This document shows, one piece after another, positions 33,862-43,074 of a stretch of 64,000 bases of DNA (positions within the stretch are counted from its first letter, which is position 1; the number at the start of each line of letters is the position of its first letter). The DNA comes from Gemmatimonadaceae bacterium (GTDB lineage Bacteria; Gemmatimonadota; Gemmatimonadetes; Gemmatimonadales; Gemmatimonadaceae): positions 1-64,000 of the forward strand of contig DATNEW010000039.1 in NCBI GenBank assembly GCA_035606695.1. The letters run 5' to 3'. The notes beneath the pieces were generated by a model. That model searched no databases. It saw only the letters and a list, made by a program, of their open reading frames with translations, and was not told the DNA's origin. The position numbers and the translations under genes were made by a program.

Positions 33862-35244
33862 CTACACTGCCGTCAGCGTCGCACTCGAACGTAATTCGCG
33901 ATCGATTTCGACCACCTCGTTGCGTAGGAACGCCAATTCATCCAGCAATTGCTGACGCAGCTGGGGATCGCGACGGAACAGCAAGAACGCGCGCGCGCGA
34001 CACACCGCGCGTCGAAGGCGATCGCCGAAATAGAGACTTGTTTCCGCGGCGATTGGAAGACCGATGAGATACACGCCGCCGGCGATTCCTCCCCACAGCG
34101 CGGCAACGACCAGCGTCTGTACGAGATACGCGAGTAGCACGAACGCGGTCCCGCTCACGAGCGTGCGCATGGCGGGATCCGCGGCACTGTCGACGTTGCG
34201 CAGAGCAACTGCGCGCGCGGCGCGAAATGGAATCCAATGGTTCAGGCGTCCCCACAGCGCGACCGGTCCGGCGGTGAGCAATAGCAAACCTTCGCGCCCC
34301 ACGAACCGCGCGCCAGACCGCGCAGTGAGCGAAATGCGCGCATCCTCGAGCAGCACGCCATGGTTCGTCGCGGTGCGCTCCGTTGCTTCCAATCTCAGAA
34401 CGACGTCGTCGATGCGAGTGCGCAGCGCAGCGTCGGAGCGCGCGAGTGACGTCGACAACGCATCGATGCGGCGTGCGATTGCAATCTCGGCGCCGAGGGC
34501 GCGATCGACGACGCCGATTTCCGGGACTGGCTCGAATAGCGCGGCGATAACACGCGCGAGACGAATCGCACGCGCGGCGTCGTCTGGGGTCGCATAGTTC
34601 GAGGTCACCGCGCGGAGTCGTGCATCGATCTCGTGCGTGAGCGCCTCCGCCGCGGGCGCATTCTGCGGTGCTCGCCATTCATCCATGAAAATCGGTTCGC
34701 CCACTTGCACGAGCGCGCGCGAACGCGGCGCATCCTTGCGCTCGAAGGTCAACCCGATCGGAACGACGGCGGGGCCGGGTACGTCACCCGCGTCGCGCGC
34801 GTGCAGCGCCATGCGGGCCGCACCAGTCTTGAGCGGCGCGAGCGATGGTTCGTCGTGCGTCTTCCCCTCCGGGAAAATCAGAACGCAGCCGCCATCCCGC
34901 AGCGCGTCGTGCACGGCACGAAACGTCCCGAGGTTGCGCGCCGGATCCAGGCGTTGAGGCGCACCGCTCGCCGATTCGTCGCTCGCCCGGCGCAGAGGCA
35001 CGACTCCCAACCATCGCAACGCGCGATCGGCGATCGGATTCGCGAAGAGCGTGGACTTCGCGGTGATCAGGACGCGCCGCGGGACGACCCATCCCACGAG
35101 CAGCGCATCGACCAGCGCGTTCGGATGATTGACGACGAGCAGCAGCGCGCGATCGCGAGGGATGCGTTCGAGGCCGTCGACCTGGATGTCGCGGTAGAAC
35201 CATCGCAGCGCCATGCCGGCGATCGCGCGAATGAGCGCGTACAT
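33862..35244 (-). CDS. 1-acylglycerol-3-phosphate acyltransferase-like protein
   Basis: A 460-aa protein with an N-terminal PlsC domain: acyltransferase motif I NHPNALVD, motif III FPEGKTHDEPSLAP and GPAVVPIGL. The second half has two or three hydrophobic segments (TLVSGTAFVLLAYLVQTLVV; GGIAGGVYLIGLPIA), so it is membrane-bound. It should acylate a lysophospholipid or similar glycerol phosphate. It lies 4 nt after the MFS gene, likely in one operon with it. Confidence 0.85.
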   Translation of the reverse strand: MYALIRAIAGMALRWFYRDIQVDGLERIPRDRALLLVVNHPNALVDALLVGWVVPRRVLITAKSTLFANPIADRALRWLGVVPLRRASDESASGAPQRLDPARNLGTFRAVHDALRDGGCVLIFPEGKTHDEPSLAPLKTGAARMALHARDAGDVPGPAVVPIGLTFERKDAPRSRALVQVGEPIFMDEWRAPQNAPAAEALTHEIDARLRAVTSNYATPDDAARAIRLARVIAALFEPVPEIGVVDRALGAEIAIARRIDALSTSLARSDAALRTRIDDVVLRLEATERTATNHGVLLEDARISLTARSGARFVGREGLLLLTAGPVALWGRLNHWIPFRAARAVALRNVDSAADPAMRTLVSGTAFVLLAYLVQTLVVAALWGGIAGGVYLIGLPIAAETSLYFGDRLRRAVCRARAFLLFRRDPQLRQQLLDELAFLRNEVVEIDRELRSSATLTAV

Positions 35245-35248
35245 CGTT

Positions 35249-36697
35249 TCACGCCGCGGCGCGCATCGCTCGCGCCGAACGATCCGGCACGCCGCGCAGA
35301 ATGAGCGCCGCGATCACGAACATCAACGCCACGGTCATCACCGCCGCACGATATGCGATCGCGGTTCCCATCCTCGACTCGAGACCGTCCACAGTGAGTC
35401 CCCAGATGAGCGGGCCCGCAATCGCCGCGGCTCGCGACGACAGAAGCATGAGGCTGAAGTAGCGCCCCGCCTCGACGTCGGGGACGAGCCCGAGCAACAC
35501 CGGTCGCTCCGCTGTCGGCACCCCTCCAAAATTCAGTCCAATCGCCAGACCAACGAGCCAGAACGCTTGCTTGCCCGGCACCGCGATCATGAGCGCCAGC
35601 AGCGCGATCCACAGCAGCAACGTCGTCATGAGGCTGCGCTTCGCGCCAAACCGATCCACGAGGTGACCGTAGATGTAACTGCCGAAGATCGACGGAATCG
35701 TGAGCACAAGAAACAGCGTGACCTCGGACCCCTTCTCGAATCCGACGGCCTTGACTGCGTAGAGCGTCATGAATCCCACGATCGTTCCGATCGCATCCTG
35801 ATACACGAACGACGCGATGATGAACCGCAGCGTACCGGGATGTTGTCGCGCGTCGCGAATGGTGTGGAACACTTCGCGAACCGCACGCCGCCAATCGACG
35901 GGCGTGCCCTTCGGCGCCGGGTTGTGGTCGCGGCAGAAAATGAATAGCGGCAATGAGAAGATCAGAAACAACACGCCCGTCGGCAAAAACGCGGAGACAC
36001 GTCCGCCGTGCGAGGTGAACGGCATGACTGAATGGAGCGCAGCGAGCGTTCCGCTGCTCAACTTGCCCAACCCTGGCAGCTCACCGTTGAAGAACGGCTT
36101 GACGAGCATGACACCAACGATCGAGCCCACGTAGCCAATCGCGGTGCCGACCCCCGAGAGACGTCCTTGCTCCTCGGGCGGCGCGAGCTCTGGAAGCATT
36201 GCGTTGTAGAACGGCTGCGCTGCCTGATAGGCGAAGTTCGCGAGCACGAACGCGGCGAGCACCCAGAACAGCGGCGCCCCTGACGCATGCCAGCCCGCTG
36301 GAACGGGCGCCTGAACGTCGACGGCTTCGCCGCGCAGCGGCAGCATGGTCTGGCCGAATATCCCCATGAGGGCACAGCCGAGACAAGACAGCAGGGTGAA
36401 GCCCACGACCCATGGCTTACGACGGCGTCGAACGTCCGACAGCGCGCCGAGAAACGGAATCGCGACGACGACCAACAAGGACGCAACCGCTCCCGCCGCG
36501 GCGTCGAGCGTGTTGGATACTCCCAAGTCGTCGACCAGCCACACCGTGAAATACAACGTGGCGATGTTCATTGAGAAAATGGTATTGGAGAAATCATATA
36601 ACGCCCAGCTCGAGCGCTCGAGCGTTGGCGCACGCTCGACGGCGCGGATCTCGCCGTCAGCCAATACCAGGGGAATCGCGTGTTGTGGATGTGCCAT
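35249..36697 (-). CDS. MFS transporter, UMF1/Atg22-like family
   Basis: A 482-aa transporter with about 12 transmembrane segments. The N-terminal SSWALYDFSNTIFSMNIATLYF is the hallmark of the UMF1 (Atg22-like) group, and the loop SDVRRRRKPW is the MFS A-motif. Substrate unknown. The start at 36697 (MAHPQHAIP) has GGAG about 10 nt upstream; 36724 is an alternative. It overlaps nothing on the opposite strand except the 5' region of the divergent lipoprotein gene. Confidence 0.87.
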   Translation of the reverse strand: MAHPQHAIPLVLADGEIRAVERAPTLERSSWALYDFSNTIFSMNIATLYFTVWLVDDLGVSNTLDAAAGAVASLLVVVAIPFLGALSDVRRRRKPWVVGFTLLSCLGCALMGIFGQTMLPLRGEAVDVQAPVPAGWHASGAPLFWVLAAFVLANFAYQAAQPFYNAMLPELAPPEEQGRLSGVGTAIGYVGSIVGVMLVKPFFNGELPGLGKLSSGTLAALHSVMPFTSHGGRVSAFLPTGVLFLIFSLPLFIFCRDHNPAPKGTPVDWRRAVREVFHTIRDARQHPGTLRFIIASFVYQDAIGTIVGFMTLYAVKAVGFEKGSEVTLFLVLTIPSIFGSYIYGHLVDRFGAKRSLMTTLLLWIALLALMIAVPGKQAFWLVGLAIGLNFGGVPTAERPVLLGLVPDVEAGRYFSLMLLSSRAAAIAGPLIWGLTVDGLESRMGTAIAYRAAVMTVALMFVIAALILRGVPDRSARAMRAAA

Positions 36698-36837
36698 GAA
36701 GCGAGCTCCGGAGGTGCGTGTCACGAGCGTCTGCGCAACATCCTACCCGAATCGTTGTCGAACGGGGATACGTCGCCTTACGTAGTTGGCGGCCCGTAGC
36801 CGTTGACGCGTGGGCCTGGCCGTCCAAATTACGACAG

Positions 36838-37734
36838 ATGAACGCCTTCCGCCGCGCCGCTTGGGGCTTTGCCTTGGGTCTCTGCATGACCGCATGCGAA
36901 CGGGCCAAGGCGCCGCCGCCGATCGATTCGGCGAGCGTAAAGCCGGCGGCCGCCGTGGACTCGTCTGCCGCCACCGCCGCGCGTGGTTGGAATCCTGACG
37001 TCGGGCCGGTCATTCTCGTTGCCGCGGGCTCGCCCATTCAGGCATACGTCCTTCTTCCGGGCGACTCGGCCAGCCGCGCGACCTTGTCCGGCCTTCCCAG
37101 CCCCGCCTCCGCCACGCTCCTCGGACGAACGGGGACCGTGCAAACGGGCGAGGTACCATCGATCGCGGACTCCGGTTCGTGCGTGACCGCAACCATCGGC
37201 GGAGCGCCGCCGCCGCGCGCCTGGAACGTCGGTTTCATCGGTGGTGTCGTTGCACCGCTCGCGGTCGACTCCACCGAGTCGTTCACTTCCGCTGACTCTA
37301 TCTCCGCCGTCACGTGGCTGAATCGATTGGCCTCGGCGCTCCCCAACGACTCCGCGGGCCGCTTTGCCGGATTGCCGTTCGTCGTCAGCGGCATGTGGCG
37401 ATTCAACCTGCCCGACGGCGCTCAGGTTCTGGCGGCGAATCTGACGCGACAGATCAACCAGGAAGCGACGCCGCTTCAGGAGCACACGTTCCTGATCGCC
37501 GAACGTCGAGCGAGCGACACGACGTTCGCGACGGCCTACTCAGACCGATCGTACGGCGACGAAGAGACGATCGAGAACCATGATCTCCTCGCCGCGATGC
37601 TGCTCGGCGGAGCTCGTCAACCGGCCATCGTCGTCGCGCGCGACTTCGGCGATGCGACGTCGTTCGGCATCATCGAGCGGGCGACGCCAGGACATTGGCG
37701 GATCGGTTGGTTCAGCCCCAAGCGGCACTGCTGA
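36838..37734 (+). CDS. Secreted lipoprotein, unknown function
   Basis: A 298-aa protein with a signal peptide and lipobox (ALGLCMTAC, Cys20). Long acidic/serine-rich repeats of coil follow (SASVKPAAAVDSSAAT). The C-terminal part has IIERATPGHWRIGWFSPKRHC, suggesting a globular domain, but I recognise no family. The frame from 36718 includes antisense sequence, so the ATG at 36838 is preferred. Probably attached to the inner leaflet of the outer membrane. Confidence 0.65.
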   Translation: MNAFRRAAWGFALGLCMTACERAKAPPPIDSASVKPAAAVDSSAATAARGWNPDVGPVILVAAGSPIQAYVLLPGDSASRATLSGLPSPASATLLGRTGTVQTGEVPSIADSGSCVTATIGGAPPPRAWNVGFIGGVVAPLAVDSTESFTSADSISAVTWLNRLASALPNDSAGRFAGLPFVVSGMWRFNLPDGAQVLAANLTRQINQEATPLQEHTFLIAERRASDTTFATAYSDRSYGDEETIENHDLLAAMLLGGARQPAIVVARDFGDATSFGIIERATPGHWRIGWFSPKRHC

Positions 37735-37745
37735 GGTAATCGCAA

Positions 37746-38660
37746 TCAGTTGACCTCGTCCTCGCGCGCCAACTCGGCCGGCGCACGCACACGCCCGGCC
37801 ATGCCGGCCAGCGCGGCGAGCGTGAGGACATAGGGAATCGAAAGAAAGAGCTGATACGGCAGCGCGAGCCCGAGCGACTGCAGCAGAAACTGTAGCGCGC
37901 TCGCCGCGCCGAAGAGCAGCGAAGCGAGGCCGACACCGACCGGATGCCAGCGTGCCAGCACCACGATCGCGATCGCGATGAAGCCGCGGCCGGCCGACAT
38001 GTTTTCAGCGAACGTGCCCGTTTGCGCCAGTACGAGAGTCGCGCCGGCGACGCCGCCCATCACGCCACCGAATAACACGGCAGCGAAGCGCGCGCGATCG
38101 ACCCGCAGCCCCGCCGCCGCGGCAGCCTGTCGAGACTCACCGATCGCCCGCAGGCCCAAACCGGCGTGGGTGCGGTACATCCAGAACCACAGCAGCGGAA
38201 TGGCAGCGTACGCCACGTATGTGACGATTGGCTGATTAAAAAATCCTATCCCGAGAACTGGAATCGACGCGAAGCCGGGCACTCGGATCGGCCCGGTGGT
38301 CGGCAGCGAGAGCGCCGCCCCCGCCGCGCCGTAGAGCGACCGGTAGAGCGCGCCCGTTCCGCCGACGGCGAGCAGCGTGATTGCCGTGCCGGTGATGATC
38401 TGATCCGTGCGCAGAAACACCACGAACCAGCCGAAGATCGCCGCGATGAACACGCCGCTCAGTATCGCGACGATGTACCCGCCCGCGGCTCCAAAATGCG
38501 TCGCTCCGACGAGCGCACCGAATGCACCGCCGAGGATGATTCCCTCGAGGCTGATGTTGATGATGCCCACGCGTTCCACCACGACCTCGCCGAGTGCGGC
38601 GAGCGCCAAGGGCGTCGCGGTGCGCACGGTAGCCTCGACGAATGCGCTCGCGACGCTCAT
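37746..38660 (-). CDS. Nucleoside-type ABC transporter permease 2
   Basis: A 304-aa permease of the BPD_transp_2 family (NupQ/YufQ-like), with about nine membrane segments. Family features are ALGEVVVERVGIINISLEG near the N-terminus and FRGFIAIAIVVLARW-like AGRGFIAIAIVVLARWHP. Start 38660 overlaps the stop of the other permease by 4 nt. Last gene of the six-gene operon BMP-Nif3-ATPase-MFS-permease-permease. Substrate is probably a nucleoside. Confidence 0.88.
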   Translation of the reverse strand: MSVASAFVEATVRTATPLALAALGEVVVERVGIINISLEGIILGGAFGALVGATHFGAAGGYIVAILSGVFIAAIFGWFVVFLRTDQIITGTAITLLAVGGTGALYRSLYGAAGAALSLPTTGPIRVPGFASIPVLGIGFFNQPIVTYVAYAAIPLLWFWMYRTHAGLGLRAIGESRQAAAAAGLRVDRARFAAVLFGGVMGGVAGATLVLAQTGTFAENMSAGRGFIAIAIVVLARWHPVGVGLASLLFGAASALQFLLQSLGLALPYQLFLSIPYVLTLAALAGMAGRVRAPAELAREDEVN

Positions 38661-39601
38661 GCCGGCGACGCCACGATGCGCGCGCGCCGAATGCGCTCGA
38701 ACGCGAGCACCGCGAGAATGATCGCGGCTTCGACGACCGAGACCACGACCGAGGGGACACCCGCGTCGCGCTGCATCGCCGACGCCCCCGCCTCCAGCGC
38801 GCCGAACAGAATGCCCGTCGCGATAACTCCGAGCGCGTTCAACCGCGCGAGCAGAGCGACGGCGATCGCGGTAAAACCATACCCTGGCGAGAGATTCTCG
38901 TACAACGCGTAGGTCACGCCGGCTACCTCCACAGCGCCGGCGAGGCCGGCAAGCGCGCCGCTTGCCACGAATGCACGCACCGTCACCCGGTCGACGTCGA
39001 TCATTCCGGCCGAGCGTGCGGCAAATGGATTTGCGCCCGCGGCTCGGAGTCGGAATCCGGCAGCCGTGTAGCGCATGATCCACCACGTCACGACACACGC
39101 AACCACCGCTATCGCGAATCCGAGGTGCAGCCGGCTCGCGTCCGAAATTCGCGGTAGCTGCGCCGCGTTCGTGATGGTCGACGTTTGCGGATATACGTGC
39201 GTCGGCTCTTGCAGCGGCCCGCGAACGAGATAGGACACGAAGTACTCCGCCACGAAATTCAACATCAGCGTGCTGATGACCTCGAGCACGCGAAAGCGCT
39301 GCTTCAAGAGCGCGGCGATGCCCGCCCAAACGGCGCCGGCGATCGCGCCGGACGTAAGCACGGCGGGAATCATCACCACGGCCGGCAGCCCGGGCACGAG
39401 CAGCGCGAACGCGGCAGCGGCGGCGGCGCCCATCAGGAGTTGGCCCTCAGCGCCGATGTTGAACACGCCGGCGCGGAACGCGATAGCGACCGCAAGCCCG
39501 GTGAGGATGAGCGGAGTCGCTCGGACGAGCGTGCCGGAGCCAAACGCATACCACGAACCAAACGCGCCATTGAACAACGCGCGCAACGCGTCGCCGATCA
39601 T
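38657..39601 (-). CDS. Nucleoside-type ABC transporter permease 1
   Basis: A 314-aa permease of the same family (NupP/YufP-like), with about eight to nine membrane segments. It shows VFNIGAEGQLLMGA, ISTLMLNFVAEYFVSYLV and SPGYGFTAIAVALLARLN. It starts 1 nt after the MFS stop and overlaps permease 2 by 4 nt. Together the two permeases form the membrane channel for the ATPase at 40832 and the lipoprotein at 43075. Confidence 0.88.
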   Translation of the reverse strand: MIGDALRALFNGAFGSWYAFGSGTLVRATPLILTGLAVAIAFRAGVFNIGAEGQLLMGAAAAAAFALLVPGLPAVVMIPAVLTSGAIAGAVWAGIAALLKQRFRVLEVISTLMLNFVAEYFVSYLVRGPLQEPTHVYPQTSTITNAAQLPRISDASRLHLGFAIAVVACVVTWWIMRYTAAGFRLRAAGANPFAARSAGMIDVDRVTVRAFVASGALAGLAGAVEVAGVTYALYENLSPGYGFTAIAVALLARLNALGVIATGILFGALEAGASAMQRDAGVPSVVVSVVEAAIILAVLAFERIRRARIVASPA

Positions 39602-39602
39602 G

Positions 39603-40835
39603 TCACACCGTCAGGAGATCGCGACGCCGCAAATTCAGCAAACGCTTCGTCATCGCGATGCCAAAGACCGGTCCAAACGCCAATACGGGAAACAGCCACT
39701 TCCAGCCGACGAGACTCACCACGGGATTCACCAGCAGAATCGACACCGACGTGAGCAAAAACCCGAGCGACGTCTGTATCGTCAGCGCCGTGCCGACGGC
39801 ATGCGGCGGCACCGATTCCGTCACGAGCGCGCTGAATTGCGCTGAGTCGGCGATGACGAAGAATCCCCAGGTCCAGGCGAGAGGCCCGAGAATCCACAAC
39901 GAGCGCGCGAAGACGAGCGGCATGAGCAACGCACAACTCCCGCTCACAATCAACGCGAGAATGACGAGCCGCTCGCGGCCCCAGCGATCTGCCGCGAGTC
40001 CACCCCATACGCACCCAATTCCACCGACGGCGATCGTTCCAAACGCCGATATCGAAGCGAGCGACGTTGTCGCGGGCCCTCGCGCCATTCCACCGGCGAC
40101 CAGGCTTTCAGTGAGGAACAACGGAATCCAGGTCCAGAACGAATACAGCTCGAACATGTGCCCCAGATATCCCCCCGTCGCGAGCCGCCACTCTTTGCGG
40201 TCGAAAACGGTGCGAATCAATCCCCACGAAAACGGTCGCGGCGGAAACGGATATGGACCGTCGTGGTACGCCACCGCGATCAACACGGCCGCGATCAACG
40301 CACAGACCGAGGCGGTCAGAATCACGGCGTTGGGTGTTGCGTCCGGCAGCGCGTGAACCAGATACGGCGTCGCCTTTCCCACCGTCAGCGCGCCGACGAC
40401 CGTGCCAATCGCGAATCCGCGCCGCGCGCGGAACCACGTCGCCGCCATCTTCATCGCCGGCGGGTACACACCCGCGAGCGAGAACCCCGTCGCGAATCGC
40501 AGCGCGAGCGCGATTCCGAACGAGTTCGTGAAAACGAGTGATGCATTGGCCGCCGAGCCGACGATCGCCGCGACGGCAAAATACCGACGCGCGGGAATCA
40601 GGTCGGCAAGGTTCAGCACCGCGGCGATCGCGGTGCCTACGACGAAGCCGAGCTGCACGACCGGCGTCAACCACACCGCTTGCTGGGCCGTGATCGAGAA
40701 TCGAGGTGCGAGCTGCAACGCGACGGCGCTCGCCGCGAACCAGAGCGACATGCCCAGTAGTTCCGAGACCGCGAGCAGTCCAAGCATTCGCCAACGTCCT
40801 GGATCTACATCGGCCGTGGGGTTCGGAGTGCTCAC
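39603..40835 (-). CDS. MFS transporter inside the nucleoside ABC operon
   Basis: A 410-aa major facilitator with 12 predicted segments. Features are WFAASAVALQLAPRFSIT, RFATGFSLAGVYPPAMKMAATWF and the A-motif GGLAADRWGRERLV. Substrate unknown; CynX/NarK-like resemblance is general. The start is GTG (40835), overlapping the ATPase stop in a GTGA. A carrier embedded between an ABC ATPase and its permeases is unusual. Confidence 0.88.
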   Translation of the reverse strand: MSTPNPTADVDPGRWRMLGLLAVSELLGMSLWFAASAVALQLAPRFSITAQQAVWLTPVVQLGFVVGTAIAAVLNLADLIPARRYFAVAAIVGSAANASLVFTNSFGIALALRFATGFSLAGVYPPAMKMAATWFRARRGFAIGTVVGALTVGKATPYLVHALPDATPNAVILTASVCALIAAVLIAVAYHDGPYPFPPRPFSWGLIRTVFDRKEWRLATGGYLGHMFELYSFWTWIPLFLTESLVAGGMARGPATTSLASISAFGTIAVGGIGCVWGGLAADRWGRERLVILALIVSGSCALLMPLVFARSLWILGPLAWTWGFFVIADSAQFSALVTESVPPHAVGTALTIQTSLGFLLTSVSILLVNPVVSLVGWKWLFPVLAFGPVFGIAMTKRLLNLRRRDLLTV

Positions 40836-42301
40836 GCCAGCCCCAGCATCGCGCGACCAACTGCGTCCCGTGTTCCCGACGTCGCGATCACCTTCCCCGA
40901 GTGAACCGCCACGACGCGCGTCGACAGCGACAGCACTTCGTCCAGATCGGTCGAATAGACGATCACGCCGCCGCCGCGTCGCGCGACACCGCGAAGCAAG
41001 TCATGTACAGATCGCGTCGCTCGAATGTCGAGGCCCCGCGTCGGGTTCTCGGCCACGAGTAACGACGGGTCGCCGTCAAGCTCGCGCGCGACCACCAGCT
41101 TTTGTTGATTGCCGCCCGAGAGCGCACCCGCTCGTCGATCGGGCGCGCCGCCGCGAACATCGAACGCCTCGATCAGCCGTGTGGCGCGCGCGCGCTCCGC
41201 ACGCCACCGCATCACACCACGTCGAGGTCCCGCGTCGCGCAACGCGACATTCTCCGTCGCGTCGAACTCGAGCACGAGTGCGTCGCGATGGCGATCCTCC
41301 GGCACGAAGCCGATGACCGGTGGCAATTCGGCCGTACCACGTGTGATCTCAACGCGGCCGGCAAGGGCACGCAACAACTCGTGTTGGCCCGCGCCTTCCA
41401 CCGCGGCCACGCCAACGATTTCGCCGCCATGCACGTCCAGAGAAACATCGTACAACTTCGTCGCGCCACGAGAATCATCGACTCGTACGCCGCGCAAACT
41501 CGCAATGATGTTGCCGCGAGTCCGCTCGCCGGGACCGACCGATTCACCGGCGATTTCCCCACCCAACATCGCTCTAGCGAGTTCGTGCTCCGTTGCGCCG
41601 CGCGCATCTCGTTGCAGTACTACACGCCCGTGTCGAAGGACCGTCACGTCGTGTGCGACCGCGAGGGCCTCGCGCAGTTTGTGCGTGATGATGACGACGG
41701 CGTTGCCCTCGTCCGCGAACCGGTGCAACCAGCGCAGCAGTTCCTCCGACTCGGCGGGTGCGAGCACCGCGGTCGGCTCGTCGAGAATGAGAATGCTCGC
41801 GTCGTGCGCCAGTGCTTTCACGATCTCTAAACGCTGTTGACCGCCAACCGACAATTCATCGGCGCGCGCCGACGGATCCAGCGGCAGCCCGGCGCGCATC
41901 GAGATGTCGGAGACACGCTCGCGTGCGCGCGCGGCATCGTAACGCCCCGTGCGTCCGAGCGCGACGTTCTCGGCGACACTCATCGCCGGCACGTTTGTGA
42001 AATGCTGATGCACCATTCCGATGCCCGACGCGATCGCATCCGCGGTCGACGTGATCACCCGCGAACGCTCGCCGGCCCGCACCACGCCGCTGTCGGACCG
42101 CAACAGGCCGAATGCCACACGCATCAGCGTCGTCTTGCCGGCCCCATTCTCGCCGAGAAGGGCGTGTACGGTGCCACGACGCAGATCGAGCGACACGTCG
42201 TCGAGCGCAACCGTCGAGCGAAAGCGCTTCGTGATGTGCTCCAGCGACAGCACCGTGTTGCCTCGCGCGCGCGCGTCGGCCGCGATCGCCGCGCCGGTCA
42301 C
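40832..42301 (-). CDS. Nucleoside-type ABC transporter ATP-binding protein
   Basis: A 489-aa tandem ATPase of the RbsA/NupO type. The first domain has Walker A GENGAGKTT, signature LSVGGQQ and ILDEPTAVL. The second has signature LSGGNQQKLVVAREL and ENPTRGLD; its Walker A is degenerate (AVEGAGQHE), as usual for sugar/nucleoside importers of this class. The start is GTG at 42301, overlapping the Nif3-like stop in a GTGA. Confidence 0.93.
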   Translation of the reverse strand: MTGAAIAADARARGNTVLSLEHITKRFRSTVALDDVSLDLRRGTVHALLGENGAGKTTLMRVAFGLLRSDSGVVRAGERSRVITSTADAIASGIGMVHQHFTNVPAMSVAENVALGRTGRYDAARARERVSDISMRAGLPLDPSARADELSVGGQQRLEIVKALAHDASILILDEPTAVLAPAESEELLRWLHRFADEGNAVVIITHKLREALAVAHDVTVLRHGRVVLQRDARGATEHELARAMLGGEIAGESVGPGERTRGNIIASLRGVRVDDSRGATKLYDVSLDVHGGEIVGVAAVEGAGQHELLRALAGRVEITRGTAELPPVIGFVPEDRHRDALVLEFDATENVALRDAGPRRGVMRWRAERARATRLIEAFDVRGGAPDRRAGALSGGNQQKLVVARELDGDPSLLVAENPTRGLDIRATRSVHDLLRGVARRGGGVIVYSTDLDEVLSLSTRVVAVHSGKVIATSGTRDAVGRAMLGLA

Positions 42302-43071
42302 AGGCCGGTCGGCGCGTCGACGAAGGTCGACGTCACGCCGAATCGTTCGGCGAGGAGGTCGCCCAACGCACGAACGCCGAGCGTTTCAGTGGCATAGTGA
42401 CCGGCATACATCACGACGATGCCGAGCTCCCGCGCCTCGACGCCGGTATGATGCGGCCCCTCACCAACGATCAACGTGTCGATGCCGCGCTCCGCAGCTT
42501 CGGCGAGTGAAGCGGAGTCGGCGCCGGCCCCAGTGCAAACGGCCCATCGCCGTGTAAGGCGGTTCGCATCGAACGCCGTGGTTACCAGCGATCCCCCAAA
42601 CTCGCGCGACAATTCGCTTGCTCGCTCCGCGAGCGTGCGCGTCGGCAGATCACAGTCTCCACTCAGTCCAACGTCGATCGTCTTGTAGCGCGCGAAACCG
42701 GCGCTCGGTGAAAGTCCGAGCCGCTTTGCCAGCAGCGCGTTGTTGCCAAGTGTGGGGTGCACGTCTAGCGGAAGGTGCGACGAGTATACGGCGACGTCGT
42801 GCCCCATCAGTCGCGCCAACCGGTGGTATCGATGCCCCGTGATTGGCTGCGCGCCGTTCCAGAACATTCCGTGATGCACGATCAGCAATCGCGCATCAGC
42901 GGCGATCGCGCCTTCGATCGAGGCCGTCGAAAAATCGACCGCCGTTGCAACTCGCGCGATGTCGCCGGTGTTCGCGAGTTGCACGCCGTTCACCGCGCCC
43001 CCGTAGTCAGGAACGTTCGCGACGTCGAGTGTCGCGTCGAGGAATCCGGCGAGCGTCTCGAGAGACGGCAT
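42298..43071 (-). CDS. Nif3-like dinuclear metal protein (DUF34/YbgI)
   Basis: A 257-aa Nif3 family protein. Metal ligands are in LLIVHHGMFW, ITGHRYHRL, SSHLPLDVH and the late GEGPHHTGVEARE. Members are often annotated as GTP cyclohydrolase I type 2 and bind two metal ions, but the true reaction is unsettled. It sits between the substrate-binding lipoprotein and the ATPase of a nucleoside importer, with a 3-nt gap and a 4-nt overlap. Confidence 0.88.
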   Translation of the reverse strand: MPSLETLAGFLDATLDVANVPDYGGAVNGVQLANTGDIARVATAVDFSTASIEGAIAADARLLIVHHGMFWNGAQPITGHRYHRLARLMGHDVAVYSSHLPLDVHPTLGNNALLAKRLGLSPSAGFARYKTIDVGLSGDCDLPTRTLAERASELSREFGGSLVTTAFDANRLTRRWAVCTGAGADSASLAEAAERGIDTLIVGEGPHHTGVEARELGIVVMYAGHYATETLGVRALGDLLAERFGVTSTFVDAPTGL

Positions 43072-43074
43072 TCG

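Noticed and set aside
38661-39329. Long 5' extension of permease 2
   Set aside because: It is out of frame with permease 1, rich in Arg, and has no family similarity; permease 1 covers this region on the same strand with clear membrane segments.
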